From Janthinobacterium sp. PC23-8 (GTDB lineage: Bacteria > Pseudomonadota > Gammaproteobacteria > Burkholderiales > Burkholderiaceae_D): DNA of 64,000 nt. This document shows, piece by piece, positions 28,123 to 37,279 of this stretch. The position numbers were made by a program, and so were the translations under genes. The DNA lies in assembly GCF_002250505.1 (NCBI RefSeq), contig NZ_NJGY01000004.1, positions 299,672 to 363,671 on the forward strand, read 5' to 3'. Under the pieces are notes generated by a model. The model was not told the DNA's origin and did not search any database. It saw nothing but the letters and a program-made list of their open reading frames with translations. The stretch's first letter is position 1; each line of letters starts with the position of its first letter.

Positions 28123-28818
28123 ATGACTCAGATACAGTGGCTCACCTCGTTCACCATGCCGACCATGACGCCATCGACACTGTCCCGCCACGCGCCCAGC
28201 CTGTTGCTGGTTGCGCTGCTGCATCTGTTTGTAATTTATCTGTTGCTGCAATCGAAGACCCGGCTCGCGACAGACGCCCCGGGTCTACAGGGGCCGCGCA
28301 TACAATGGCTGCGGGTGTCAGCGCCAAAGCCGGCTCCCGCACCCGCATCGGCCGCCACGCCTGCCGCGCGCCTGGCCGTGCGGCAACCGCGCGCGCCGCG
28401 CCAGGCCGTTGCGGCGCCCATCAGCCAGCCGGCGCCGGCTCCGCTGAGCGCGCCCGACAGCACGGCAGAACCAGCGCCAGCAGTACCATCGAAACCAAAT
28501 GCGCCCAGCGCGGCCGAGATCCTGGCGCAGGCCAAGCGCGACGTGGGCCAGATAGACAAGGATTTGCGCAAGCAATTTCCGCAGCGCGGTGAACAAAAAA
28601 TCGACGATACGGCGTTCAAGCGCATGCAGCAAGGCTTTGCCGATGCCTATGCGGCGGTGCCGCCGAAATGGTATGAGGCGTCAAGAATCGAGGAGCTCGG
28701 CGCCAATACGCCCAGGGGCGGCCACACTTACAAGATCACCAGCCCGCTGGGCACCCTGTGCGTGACCACAGGCGCGGGCAAGAATGGCGAAACGATGATC
28801 GGCAATTGCCCCAAATAG
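28123..28818 (+). CDS. Membrane-anchored proline/alanine-rich protein
   Basis: A 231-residue protein: one transmembrane segment near 24-43 (APSLLLVALLHLFVIYLLLQ), a long Pro/Ala linker (about 65-130) and a soluble C-terminal domain (about 130-231) with AEILAQAKRDVGQIDKDLRKQ and two cysteines near LGTLCVTTG and IGNCPK. This layout (short cytoplasmic start, membrane anchor, periplasmic linker) recalls TonB-like or envelope-spanning proteins, but the C-terminal domain is not recognised. The start codon is uncertain; ATGs at 28156 and 28165 are alternatives. Confidence 0.65.
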   Translation: MTQIQWLTSFTMPTMTPSTLSRHAPSLLLVALLHLFVIYLLLQSKTRLATDAPGLQGPRIQWLRVSAPKPAPAPASAATPAARLAVRQPRAPRQAVAAPISQPAPAPLSAPDSTAEPAPAVPSKPNAPSAAEILAQAKRDVGQIDKDLRKQFPQRGEQKIDDTAFKRMQQGFADAYAAVPPKWYEASRIEELGANTPRGGHTYKITSPLGTLCVTTGAGKNGETMIGNCPK

Positions 28819-28823
28819 CCGCG

Positions 28824-30131
28824 TCAGCCGGCCGCTTCGCGCGCGCCCAGCGGCTGCAAGTGGCGCAACTTCAAGGCGATCAGCAGGCCGCTCCCCATGC
28901 ACAGGACCAGCATGGCGATGACGCCAGTCCAGCCGTCGAAGCCCCACATCATGCCCGAGATGGAGCCGATCAGGCTCGCCCCCAGGTAATAGAACAGCAG
29001 ATAAAAGGCCGACGCCAGCGCCTGCGGCGCGCGGGCACGGCGGCCGACCCAGCTGCTGGCGATCGAGTGCGAGGCAAAGAAGCCGAAGGTGGCCAGCGCC
29101 ATGCCGGCCACGATCAGCGGCAGGGAGTCGAACAGCGTCAGGACGATACCGGCCAGCATGACCACCAACATGATCCACAGCACGCCGCGCCGGCCCAGAC
29201 GGTCCGCCAGGCGGCCGGCCCAGACGGAACTGAAGATACCCATCAGGTACAGAAACGCCAGCAAGCCCACCGTGCTCTGGCGCAAGCTGAAGGGCGCGGC
29301 CAGCAGGCGGTAGCCGATATAGTTGTACAGGCTGACAAAACATCCCATCAGCAAGAACGCCAGGCAGAACAGCCATGGCAGGCCACGGTCGGAAAAATGC
29401 TGCTTGACGGCATGCGGCAGCGCCTGCCAGCCACGGGTGGTCGGCACGAAATGCTTCGACGCCGGCAGGCTGCGCCAGAACTCAACCGCCGCCAGCAGGC
29501 CGACCACGCCGAGCATGCCGAGCGACCAGCGCCACGACAGAAAATCGCTCAGCATCGACGAGATCAGGCGCCCCGACATGCCGCCAAAGGCACTGCCGCC
29601 GATATACAAGCCCATCGACAAGCCCAGCGACGGGCCTTCGATTTCTTCGCCCAGATAGGCCATGGCGACGGCCGGCATGCCGCCCAGGGCAATGCCCAGC
29701 ATGGCGCGCAGCGCCAGCAGCTGGCCATAATCCTGGGCAAACGCCGACAAGATGCCCAGTATGGCGGCGCAAAACATCGACGCCACCATCAGCGGCTTGC
29801 GGCCCACGCGGTCCGATACGGCGCTCAGCAGCACCAGCGAAATGGCCAGCAAGCCGCTCGACACCGACAGCGACCAGCTGCTTTGCGCCGGCGTCAGATG
29901 AAATTCGTGCGACAGCGCCGGAAACAGCGGCTGTATGCAGTACAGCAAACTGAAGGTGGAAAAGCCGCCAAAGAACAGCGCGCGGTTGCTGCGCCTGAAT
30001 TCGGCCGTGCCTTGGGCGATCGCCGCACGGTGAGCGGGAGCGGCCGGCGGGGCGGGCGGGACTGCGGCGGCGGGGGAAGCGGCGAGCGATGAATCGGACA
30101 TGGCGGTGTTTTGAGAGAGGCGAGAAGCCAT
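28824..30131 (-). CDS. Major facilitator superfamily transporter
   Basis: A 435-residue, 12-segment MFS protein. It shows the loop motif AVSDRVGRKPLM between helices 2 and 3 and the matching GRLADRLGRRGVLW in the second half. The N-terminal 45 residues form an Ala/Pro-rich cytoplasmic tail. It resembles YnfM-type drug or amino-acid exporters; substrate unknown. It is divergent from a LysR gene, which probably regulates it. The ATG at 30101 is a possible alternative start. Confidence 0.85.
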   Translation of the reverse strand: MASRLSQNTAMSDSSLAASPAAAVPPAPPAAPAHRAAIAQGTAEFRRSNRALFFGGFSTFSLLYCIQPLFPALSHEFHLTPAQSSWSLSVSSGLLAISLVLLSAVSDRVGRKPLMVASMFCAAILGILSAFAQDYGQLLALRAMLGIALGGMPAVAMAYLGEEIEGPSLGLSMGLYIGGSAFGGMSGRLISSMLSDFLSWRWSLGMLGVVGLLAAVEFWRSLPASKHFVPTTRGWQALPHAVKQHFSDRGLPWLFCLAFLLMGCFVSLYNYIGYRLLAAPFSLRQSTVGLLAFLYLMGIFSSVWAGRLADRLGRRGVLWIMLVVMLAGIVLTLFDSLPLIVAGMALATFGFFASHSIASSWVGRRARAPQALASAFYLLFYYLGASLIGSISGMMWGFDGWTGVIAMLVLCMGSGLLIALKLRHLQPLGAREAAG

Positions 30132-30208
30132 GATAGGATTGCCAACTCATATCGTCCAATATATATTTAAGGATCAACTCATACTTTAAAACGATTACTG
30201 GAGTGACC

Positions 30209-31111
30209 ATGGAACTGCGCCACCTGCGTTACTTTGTCGCCGTCGCCGAAGAGCTGCACTTCACGCGCGCGGCCGAACGGCTGCATATCGGCCAGCCGCC
30301 GCTGAGCCAGCAGATCCAGGCGCTGGAAGCGGACGTGGGCGCGCAGCTGCTCGAGCGCAACAAGCGCTCGGTGCGGCTGACGCAGGCGGGCCGCCTGTTT
30401 CTGGAGGACGCGCGCCGCATCCTGGCCCTGTCGGAACAGGCCGGCGCCACCGCCCGCCGGGCCCAGCGCGGCGAAGCGGGCGAACTGCGCATCGGCTTTA
30501 CCTTTTCCACGCCGTTTACGCCCTACTTCGCCACCGTCATCAACCACTACCGACAGCTGTTTCCGCACGTGACTTTGACGCTGCGCGAAGTAGCCACCCA
30601 GCATCAACTGGAAGAGATTTCCGCCCACACGCTGGACTTGGGCTTCGTGCGTCCACCCGAACTGGCCTACCCGGACGACATCAAGCTTACGCAACTGCGC
30701 CAGGACCCGCTGCTGCTGGTGCTGCCGGTGGCGCACCGACTGGCGGCCAAGCCGGCCATTGCAATTGCCGACCTGGCCGGCGAAGGCTTCGTGATGTACC
30801 CGAAAGATGCGGGCACCGGCATCCATCCGCAGATTTTCCGCCTCTGCAAAGCGGCCGGTTTCGTACCAAACGTGGCGCAGGAGGCGGGCGAAGCGTCGAC
30901 CATTATCGGCCTGGTGGCGGCCGGCTGCGGCATCTCGGTGCTGCCGTCCTCGTTTGACCGCATCCGCATGGACGGCGTGTGCTACCGGCCGATCGCCGAC
31001 CCGCAGGCGAGCACCAGTTTGCTGCTGGCGCAGCGCGAGGAAGAGACCTCGCCGCTGGTGGCGGCGTTTGTCAAACTGGCGCAAGAGGCGACGCTGGAAA
31101 GCGGCGCCTAG
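30209..31111 (+). CDS. LysR-family transcriptional regulator
   Basis: A 300-residue LysR protein with an N-terminal HTH (MELRHLRYFVAVAEELHFTRAAERL) and a ligand-binding domain resembling the BenM/CatM group. The ATG at 30209 follows GGAG by 6 bases; a GTG at 30203 would add two residues. It diverges from the MFS gene across a 77-base AT-rich region and may control it. Confidence 0.88.
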   Translation: MELRHLRYFVAVAEELHFTRAAERLHIGQPPLSQQIQALEADVGAQLLERNKRSVRLTQAGRLFLEDARRILALSEQAGATARRAQRGEAGELRIGFTFSTPFTPYFATVINHYRQLFPHVTLTLREVATQHQLEEISAHTLDLGFVRPPELAYPDDIKLTQLRQDPLLLVLPVAHRLAAKPAIAIADLAGEGFVMYPKDAGTGIHPQIFRLCKAAGFVPNVAQEAGEASTIIGLVAAGCGISVLPSSFDRIRMDGVCYRPIADPQASTSLLLAQREEETSPLVAAFVKLAQEATLESGA

Positions 31112-32004
31112 CCGCCCCCGCTGCCCAGGCGCAGCTCGATCAGTTCCAGCATGCCGCGCGCCGCCACCGACAGGGTGCGCGGCATGGCCAGCAGGATGGG
31201 GCGTTCGGGCTGGCCGGCCGCCAGCGGCACGGCCACCAGGTCGAGTTTTTTGAACTGGAACAGGGTCAGGGCCGGCACCAGCGCCACGCCCAGGCCATGC
31301 TCGATCAGGCCGGCGACGGTCGCCAGGTGCTCCACTTCCAGGCCGCTGTCGCGCACGACCACGCCTTGCATCAAACGGTCCACATGCTGGCGCACGCTGG
31401 TCGATTTCGCCAGGTGGATCAGCTCGCAACCGGCCAGGTCCGCCAGTTGCACGCGGCGCTTGCGCGCCAGCGCATGATCGCGCCGGCACACCAGGTAAAA
31501 CGGGTCGCTGCACAGCACGCGCGTATCGAATTCGGCCAGCCGGGCGCTGGGCGCCGTGATCGCCAGGTCCACTTTCCCCTGGCGCAGCAGGTGCAAACAC
31601 TGGTCGGACAAGGCGTCATGCAACTGCACTTTGACGCCTGGATAGCTGGCGCGGTATTCGGCGATCACGGCCGGCAAGCCATTGGCCGCCAGCGACGGCA
31701 GCGCCGCGATCGCCACGCGGCCCTTGCGCCGCGCCACATGGTCGCTCAGGTTGCCGAACGCCGCTTCCATGTCCGCCAGCAGGCCGCGCGCGACTTCCAC
31801 GAACATCTCGCCTTCCACCGTCAGCATCACATTGCGCGTATCGCGCTCGACCAATTTGGCGTTCAGCGCCGCTTCCAGCTTCTGGATCACGGCGCTGAAG
31901 GCCGATTGCGACAGATGGCAGCGCTCGGCCGCACGCGTGAAATGGCGGCAGTCGGCCAGCGCGACAAACGCTTGCAGCAGTTTGCTGGAGATATTCGGCA
32001 ACAT
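31108..32004 (-). CDS. LysR-family regulator of the CitMHS operon
   Basis: A 298-residue LysR protein (HTH in LQAFVALADCRHFTRAAERCHL, then the effector domain). The start at 32004 (MLPNISSKLL) gives normal LysR length. It diverges from the CitMHS operon over 123 bases that contain a clear palindrome, supporting local control. Its 3' end overlaps the previous gene by 4 bases. Confidence 0.87.
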   Translation of the reverse strand: MLPNISSKLLQAFVALADCRHFTRAAERCHLSQSAFSAVIQKLEAALNAKLVERDTRNVMLTVEGEMFVEVARGLLADMEAAFGNLSDHVARRKGRVAIAALPSLAANGLPAVIAEYRASYPGVKVQLHDALSDQCLHLLRQGKVDLAITAPSARLAEFDTRVLCSDPFYLVCRRDHALARKRRVQLADLAGCELIHLAKSTSVRQHVDRLMQGVVVRDSGLEVEHLATVAGLIEHGLGVALVPALTLFQFKKLDLVAVPLAAGQPERPILLAMPRTLSVAARGMLELIELRLGSGGG

Positions 32005-32013
32005 TCTGATTGA

Positions 32014-32042
32014 CCTGAAAAGCAGGATAATCATCCTGAAAA
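32014..32042. promoter_or_regulatory. Candidate LysR operator upstream of the CitMHS operon
   Basis: A perfect palindrome CAGGATAATCATCCTG (32023-32038) overlaps two direct copies of CCTGAAAA (32014-32021 and 32035-32042) 21 bases apart, two helical turns. It lies 10-40 bases upstream of the LysR start and about 90-110 upstream of the transporter. Confidence 0.6.
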
Positions 32043-32127
32043 ATCGATTTTACAATATAAATCACTGGCGGCAGAATGTCTGCAAACCCCGCATAGACGG
32101 GCACCATAAAACTCTGGAGACAAACCC

Positions 32128-33426
32128 ATGCTGGCCCTGCTCGGACTGTGCACCATCGCCATATTACTGGCCGCCATCCTGACCAAGAAAATGTCGCCGC
32201 TGGTGGCATTGATTACCATCCCCATCATCGCCGCCCTGATCGGCGGCTTCGGGCTGGAAACCTCGAAATTCATTATTGCCGGCATTACCAATATCGCGCC
32301 GGTGGCCGGCATGTTCGTGTTCGCCATCCTGTTCTTCGGCATCGTCACCGACGCCGGCATGCTCGACCCCGTCATCAGCGCCATCCTGCGCGTGGTCGGC
32401 AGCCGGCCCAGCCGCATCGTGCCAGGCACGGCGCTGCTGGCGCTGCTGATCCACCTCGATGGTTCGGGCGCCGTTACCTTCCTCGTCACCATCCCCGCCA
32501 TGCTGCCGCTGTACACGCGGCTCGGCATCGACCGGCGCATCCTGGCCTGCGTGGCGTCGATGGCGGCCGGCGTCAACTTCCTGCCGTGGACGGGGCCGAT
32601 GATACGCGCCTCGGCGGCGCTGCATATCCCGGTCAGCGACATTTTCATGCCCTTGATCCCGGTGCAGCTGATCGGCCTGGCCTTTGTATTTGGCGTGGCG
32701 TATTACCTGGGCCGCAAGGAAGAAATCCGCCTGGGCCTTACCGCTGGCGCAGCGGCCGGCTTCGTGCAGATGCATGAGCTGACCGATGCCGAACGCGCGA
32801 TTCGCCGGCCGAAGAACTTCTGGATCAATATCGTGCTGACGGTGATCGTGCTGGGCGTGATGATCAGCGGGAAGGTCGATCCGGTGGTAATGTTCATGAT
32901 CGGCGTGGTGCTGGCCCTGATGATCAACTACCCGAACGCCGACATGCAGCGCGCCCGCATCGACGCGCACGCCAGGGCGGCGCTGCTGATGGCCAGCATA
33001 TTGTTCGCCGCCGGGGTCTTCACCGGCATCATGAACAAGTCCGGCATGCTGTCGGCCATGGCCAAGACGGCCGTCGGCTTCGTGCCGCCGGAAATGGCCT
33101 CGCATATCCCGGCCGTGCTGGGCGTGCTGTCGATGCCGCTGTCGATGCTGTTCGATCCCGACTCGTTCTACTTCGGCGTGCTGCCGGTGGTGGCCGAAGT
33201 GAGCAAGATGCTGGGCGTGGAGCCGATACAGGTGGCACAGGCGGCCCTGCTGGGCCAGATGACGACCGGCTTTCCCGTCAGCCCGCTCACGCCAGCGACG
33301 TTCCTGGTCGCCGGCCTGGCTGGCGTCGACCTGGCCGACCACCAGAAATTCACCTTCAAATACCTGTTTGCCGCGTCGATCGTGATGACCATCAGCTGCA
33401 TCGTGCTGGGCATCTTTCCGCTCTAA
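32128..33426 (+). CDS. CitMHS-family citrate/organic-acid transporter
   Basis: A 432-residue membrane protein with about 11-12 hydrophobic segments. The N-terminal FVFAILFFGIVTDAGMLDP and the HLDGSGAVTFLVTIPAMLPLY region are characteristic of CitMHS transporters, which move citrate (often as a metal complex) or related acids with protons. GGAGA lies 7 bases upstream of the ATG. First gene of a three-gene operon with AtuA-type enzymes; the true substrate may be another tricarboxylate. Confidence 0.87.
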   Translation: MLALLGLCTIAILLAAILTKKMSPLVALITIPIIAALIGGFGLETSKFIIAGITNIAPVAGMFVFAILFFGIVTDAGMLDPVISAILRVVGSRPSRIVPGTALLALLIHLDGSGAVTFLVTIPAMLPLYTRLGIDRRILACVASMAAGVNFLPWTGPMIRASAALHIPVSDIFMPLIPVQLIGLAFVFGVAYYLGRKEEIRLGLTAGAAAGFVQMHELTDAERAIRRPKNFWINIVLTVIVLGVMISGKVDPVVMFMIGVVLALMINYPNADMQRARIDAHARAALLMASILFAAGVFTGIMNKSGMLSAMAKTAVGFVPPEMASHIPAVLGVLSMPLSMLFDPDSFYFGVLPVVAEVSKMLGVEPIQVAQAALLGQMTTGFPVSPLTPATFLVAGLAGVDLADHQKFTFKYLFAASIVMTISCIVLGIFPL

Positions 33427-33458
33427 GCAGCGAACAGCGCCACTTCAAAGGAGCAAGC

Positions 33459-34796
33459 ATGAAAACCATCCGTATCGGCGCCGGCGCCGGCTATTCCGGC
33501 GACCGCATCGAGCCGGCCGTGGAACTGGCCGAACGCGGCGAGCTCGATTACCTGATCTTCGAATGCCTGGCCGAACGCACCATCGCGCTGGCCCAGCAAG
33601 CGAAGCTGAAAGACCCGCAACAAGGCTACGATCCGCTGCTGATGGATCGCATGCGCGCCGTGCTGCGCCCGTGCAGCGAAAACGGCGTGCGCATCCTGAC
33701 CAATATGGGCGCGGCCAATCCGCTGGCCGCCGCCGCAACCATACGCGCCATCGCCCGCGAACTGGACCTGCCGCACCTGAAAGTGGCGGCGATCACCGGC
33801 GACGACGTGCTGGAGCTGGTCACCAGCGGCGACTACCTGGACGACACCGGGGCGCCGGTCACGCAGCTGCAAGAGCGGCTGCTGTCGGCCAATGCCTATC
33901 TCGGCGCGCAGCCGCTGGCCGACGCGCTGGCGCAAGGTGCGCACGTGATCGTCACGGGCCGGGTGACCGATCCGGCACTGGTGCTCGCGCCCCTGATCCA
34001 CGAATTCGGCTGGGCCATGGACGACTGGCACAAGCTCGGGCAAGGCACCCTGGTGGGCCACCTGCTCGAATGCGCGGGCCAGGTCAGCGGCGGCTATTTT
34101 GCCGACCCTGGCTACAAGGATGTGAGCAATCTGGCGCGCCTCGGTTTTCCCATCGGCGAGGTTGGCCAGGACGGCAGCGTGGTCATTACCAAGGTGGAAG
34201 GCTCCGGCGGCTGCGTGACGGTGGCCACCTGCACCGAGCAGTTGCTGTATGAAATCCACGATCCGGCCGCCTACCTGACGCCGGACGTGGTGGCCGATTT
34301 TTCGAACGTCTCGATGACGCAACTGGCGCCGGACCGCGTGGCGATCAGCGGCGCCACCGGCCGCCCGAAAAGCGGCATGCTGAAAGTGACGCTGGGCTAC
34401 CTGGACAGCCATATCGGCGAAGGCCAGATCTCGTACGCCGGCCCCGGTGCGCTGGCGCGGGCGCAACTGGCGCAAGCCATCGTCGCCGAGCGCCTGCAAC
34501 TGTGCGGCGTGCAGACGCAGGAACTGCGTTTTGACCTGATCGGCGCAAACGCCATCCATGGCGCGCAGCTGTCACGCGAGCATGCGGAGCCATACGAAGT
34601 GCGCCTGCGCGTCACTGGACGCACGGCCAGCCTGCAGGAAGCGGTGCGCATCGGCAATGAAGTCGAAACCTTGTACACCTGCGGGCCGTCGGGCGGCGGC
34701 GGCGCGACCAAGTCGGCGCGCGCCGTGGTGGCCGTGCGCGCCACCCTGATCGACGCCAGCCAGGTACACGCCACCATCCATTTCGGGGACGACTGA
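33459..34796 (+). CDS. DUF1446/AtuA-like protein
   Basis: A 445-residue soluble protein of the DUF1446/AtuA family, recognised by the opening IRIGAGAGYSGDRIEPAVEL and the pattern around GAANPLAAAATIRAIAREL. AtuA is needed for acyclic terpene catabolism in Pseudomonas, but many members lie with organic-acid transporters as here. Catalytic function is unknown. AAGGAG lies before the start; the stop abuts the next ATG. Confidence 0.85.
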   Translation: MKTIRIGAGAGYSGDRIEPAVELAERGELDYLIFECLAERTIALAQQAKLKDPQQGYDPLLMDRMRAVLRPCSENGVRILTNMGAANPLAAAATIRAIARELDLPHLKVAAITGDDVLELVTSGDYLDDTGAPVTQLQERLLSANAYLGAQPLADALAQGAHVIVTGRVTDPALVLAPLIHEFGWAMDDWHKLGQGTLVGHLLECAGQVSGGYFADPGYKDVSNLARLGFPIGEVGQDGSVVITKVEGSGGCVTVATCTEQLLYEIHDPAAYLTPDVVADFSNVSMTQLAPDRVAISGATGRPKSGMLKVTLGYLDSHIGEGQISYAGPGALARAQLAQAIVAERLQLCGVQTQELRFDLIGANAIHGAQLSREHAEPYEVRLRVTGRTASLQEAVRIGNEVETLYTCGPSGGGGATKSARAVVAVRATLIDASQVHATIHFGDD

Positions 34797-35120
34797 ATGA
34801 ACACCATCAAACTGCACGAACTGGCGCATGCGCGCGCCGGCGACAAGGGCGATATTTCCAACCTGTCGCTGATCGCTTACCAGCGCAAGGATTATGCATT
34901 GCTGTTACGGGAAGTGACGCCCGAGCGCGTGCGCGCGCATTTTGCCGGCGTGGTCCACGGTACTGTGACCCGCTACGAACTGCCGCAACTGGGCGCGCTG
35001 AATTTCGTGATGCAGCAGGCGCTGGGCGGCGGCGTGACGCGTTCGCTGGCGCTCGACGCGCATGGCAAGTGCCTGGGCGCGGCGTTGCTGGCGATGGAAA
35101 TCACGCTGCCCGCAAGCTGA
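34797..35120 (+). CDS. AtuA-associated small conserved protein
   Basis: A 107-residue protein with LAHARAGDKGDISNLSLI, a pattern found in the small partner that is encoded after, or fused to, DUF1446 proteins. The ATG follows the DUF1446 stop codon directly, so the two are coupled and may form a complex. The 3' end overlaps the convergent ABC gene by 20 bases. Confidence 0.8.
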   Translation: MNTIKLHELAHARAGDKGDISNLSLIAYQRKDYALLLREVTPERVRAHFAGVVHGTVTRYELPQLGALNFVMQQALGGGVTRSLALDAHGKCLGAALLAMEITLPAS

Positions 35121-36519
35121 CACGGCGCTGCGCCACGGCCCGCGCAATGTGTTCGTCGTGGGTCACCAGCAGCACCGCGCAGCCGCTGTCGCCGGCCGCC
35201 TCCAGCAGCAGGTTCAAGGTCTCTTGCTGCGTGACGGGGTCGAGCCGCGAAGTCGGTTCATCGGCAAAGATCAAGGCCGGTTGCAACAGCAGCACGCGCG
35301 CCAGCGCAAAGCGCTGCAGCTCGCCGCCCGAGACCTGCGACGGCAGGCGGTCCAGCAGTTGTTCACCCAGCCGCAAGCGCGCCAGCAAGGGCGGCACCGC
35401 CTGCCACTGCAAACCATGCAGCGCCAGCACATCGGCCAGCGCCGTGCGCAGCTTGACGCCCGGGGCGAAGGCAGCGGCCGGGTCCTGGTACAGCTTTTGA
35501 AACGCCGTGCGCGCCAGGCCCGCCGCACGCGTCACCGTGCCCGCATCGGGCTGCAGCAACCCCAGCAGCAGGTTGCCGAACGTCGTTTTTCCGGCGCCGC
35601 TGTCGCCCGTGATGGCCACCACTTCGCCACGATGGATATCAAAGCTGATACCGTCGAACAAACGCTGCTTGCCGAAGGACTTGGCCACTTTGCCTGCCTG
35701 CGCGACGAGCTCGCCCGGCGCATGCAAGCCGTGCCGCACCGACCGCACCGGCCAGCTTGCCGGATCGGCCGCCAGCAGCGCACGCGTATAAGTGTGTTCT
35801 GGCCGCGACAACAACTGCTGCGCGGCGCCCTGCTCGATGACGGCGCCGTCCAGCATTACGGCAATGTCCCCGCCCAGCGCGCGCGCCAGCCACACATCAT
35901 GGGTAATGCACAGCACCGCCATGCCATCGGCCTGCGCGGCGCGCAGCATGGCCAGCAGCTCGCCACGCTTGCCGCTGTCCAGGCCCTTGCTCGGTTCGTC
36001 GACAATCAACAGCTTCGCACCGGCCGCATGGGTGGCCAGGAAGGCCACGCGCTGCGCCATGCCGCCCGAGATCTGGTGCGGATAACGCAGCGCCGCGTCC
36101 TGCAGGCCCAGTTGCGCCAGGTCGCGCAGGGCCGCCTCGCGCGCTGCCTTTGGCGCCTTGCCGGCCACCAGTTCATGGGTTTCGGCCACCTGCTGGCACA
36201 CGCGCATGGTAGGGTCCAGCGCCAGCCACGGTTCCTGCGGCAGCAGCGCCAGCGCCCTGCCCCACAAGCGCCGGCGCGAATGCTGGTCGGCTGCATCAAA
36301 ACGTTCGCCACCGATGACAATGGCGCCTTCGGCGCGCAATCCTGGCGCCAGCGTGCCCATGATGGCCTGCGCCAGCAGGGATTTGCCGGAACCGCTTTCG
36401 CCCAGCAGGGTCAGTGCGCCGCCGGCCGCTACGCGCAGGCTGACGCCATCGACAATCGCCTTGCCGCTGACGGCGTCGATCACGCGCAGGCCAGCCACGT
36501 CCAGGAAGGCTTCACGCAT
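35101..36519 (-). CDS. ABC transporter ATPase with two nucleotide-binding domains (oligopeptide/nickel type)
   Basis: A 472-residue fusion of two ATPase domains. First: Walker A GESGSGKS, signature SGGMAQR, Walker B LLIVDEPS. Second: Walker A GDSGAGKT, signature SGGELQR, Walker B LIFADEPT. It corresponds to DppD plus DppF (or NikD plus NikE) in one chain and energises the transporter encoded upstream. The ATG at 36519 overlaps the permease stop (ATGCGTGA); a GTG at 36528 would add three residues. Confidence 0.88.
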   Translation of the reverse strand: MREAFLDVAGLRVIDAVSGKAIVDGVSLRVAAGGALTLLGESGSGKSLLAQAIMGTLAPGLRAEGAIVIGGERFDAADQHSRRRLWGRALALLPQEPWLALDPTMRVCQQVAETHELVAGKAPKAAREAALRDLAQLGLQDAALRYPHQISGGMAQRVAFLATHAAGAKLLIVDEPSKGLDSGKRGELLAMLRAAQADGMAVLCITHDVWLARALGGDIAVMLDGAVIEQGAAQQLLSRPEHTYTRALLAADPASWPVRSVRHGLHAPGELVAQAGKVAKSFGKQRLFDGISFDIHRGEVVAITGDSGAGKTTFGNLLLGLLQPDAGTVTRAAGLARTAFQKLYQDPAAAFAPGVKLRTALADVLALHGLQWQAVPPLLARLRLGEQLLDRLPSQVSGGELQRFALARVLLLQPALIFADEPTSRLDPVTQQETLNLLLEAAGDSGCAVLLVTHDEHIARAVAQRRVSLRAA

Positions 36520-37279
36520 GACGGCCACCAGAGAGCATCAGCCCCAGCATGGTGAAACACAGCAGCGCCACCGGCGCGCCCACCAGCCATGGCGCTTCGC
36601 TGTAATACGGCAGCAGTTCGATCATCAGCACCCCCAGTTCGGGCGTGGGCGGCTGCAGGCCGACGCCGATAAACCCCAGCGCCGCCATCGCCAGCACGGC
36701 GCCACCCAGGCCAAAGCGCATCAGGGTGGCCAGGCGCGGCAGCAGCACGGGCGCCAGGTGACGGCGCACGATATACAGCGGGCCAAAACCGAGCAAACGC
36801 GACGCTTCGACCTGCGGGCCGGCCAGCAGCAGCGCGCTAGCGCTGCGCGTGACGCGAAAATATTCGACCCACAGCGCCAGCGAAATGCCCACATATAAAG
36901 GCCAGAACTGGCCCGGCGCAAACGCGGCCAGCAGCAGCACCAGCAACAGGCCCGGCAAGGCCAGCACGGCGTCGGCCAGCGCGCTCGCCCCACGCTCGAA
37001 CCAGCCGCCGCGCCACGCCGCCAGCACGCCCAGCACCGTACCGGGCACGGCCGCGCTCAACACGCTCAACACCGCCATCGCCAAGGAGAGCTGCGCGCCG
37101 TGGGCCAGGCGCGAGAGCATGCTGCGGCCCAGGTGATCGAGGCCCAGCGGATGGGCCAGGCTGGGCGCTTCCAGAAAACGCCACAGACTCTGGCTGGCCG
37201 GGTCGATGCCGACGAGCGCCGGGCCAAACAAGGCAAAGCACGCGATCGCCAGCAGCAGCACGATGCCGAAGCGTCTCAT
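36512..37279 (-). CDS. ABC transporter permease (DppC/NikC type)
   Basis: A 255-residue inner-membrane permease with about six hydrophobic segments and the cytoplasmic EAA loop around VEASRLLGFGPLYIVRRHLAP. It forms the channel with the DppB-type permease, whose stop overlaps this start by 4 bases. Confidence 0.87.
   Translation of the reverse strand: MRRFGIVLLLAIACFALFGPALVGIDPASQSLWRFLEAPSLAHPLGLDHLGRSMLSRLAHGAQLSLAMAVLSVLSAAVPGTVLGVLAAWRGGWFERGASALADAVLALPGLLLVLLLAAFAPGQFWPLYVGISLALWVEYFRVTRSASALLLAGPQVEASRLLGFGPLYIVRRHLAPVLLPRLATLMRFGLGGAVLAMAALGFIGVGLQPPTPELGVLMIELLPYYSEAPWLVGAPVALLCFTMLGLMLSGGRHA

Noticed and set aside
32164-33342. A 392-codon His/Gln-rich frame antisense to the CitMHS gene
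   Set aside because: Shadow of a membrane protein gene; the composition is an artefact of reading hydrophobic codons in reverse.
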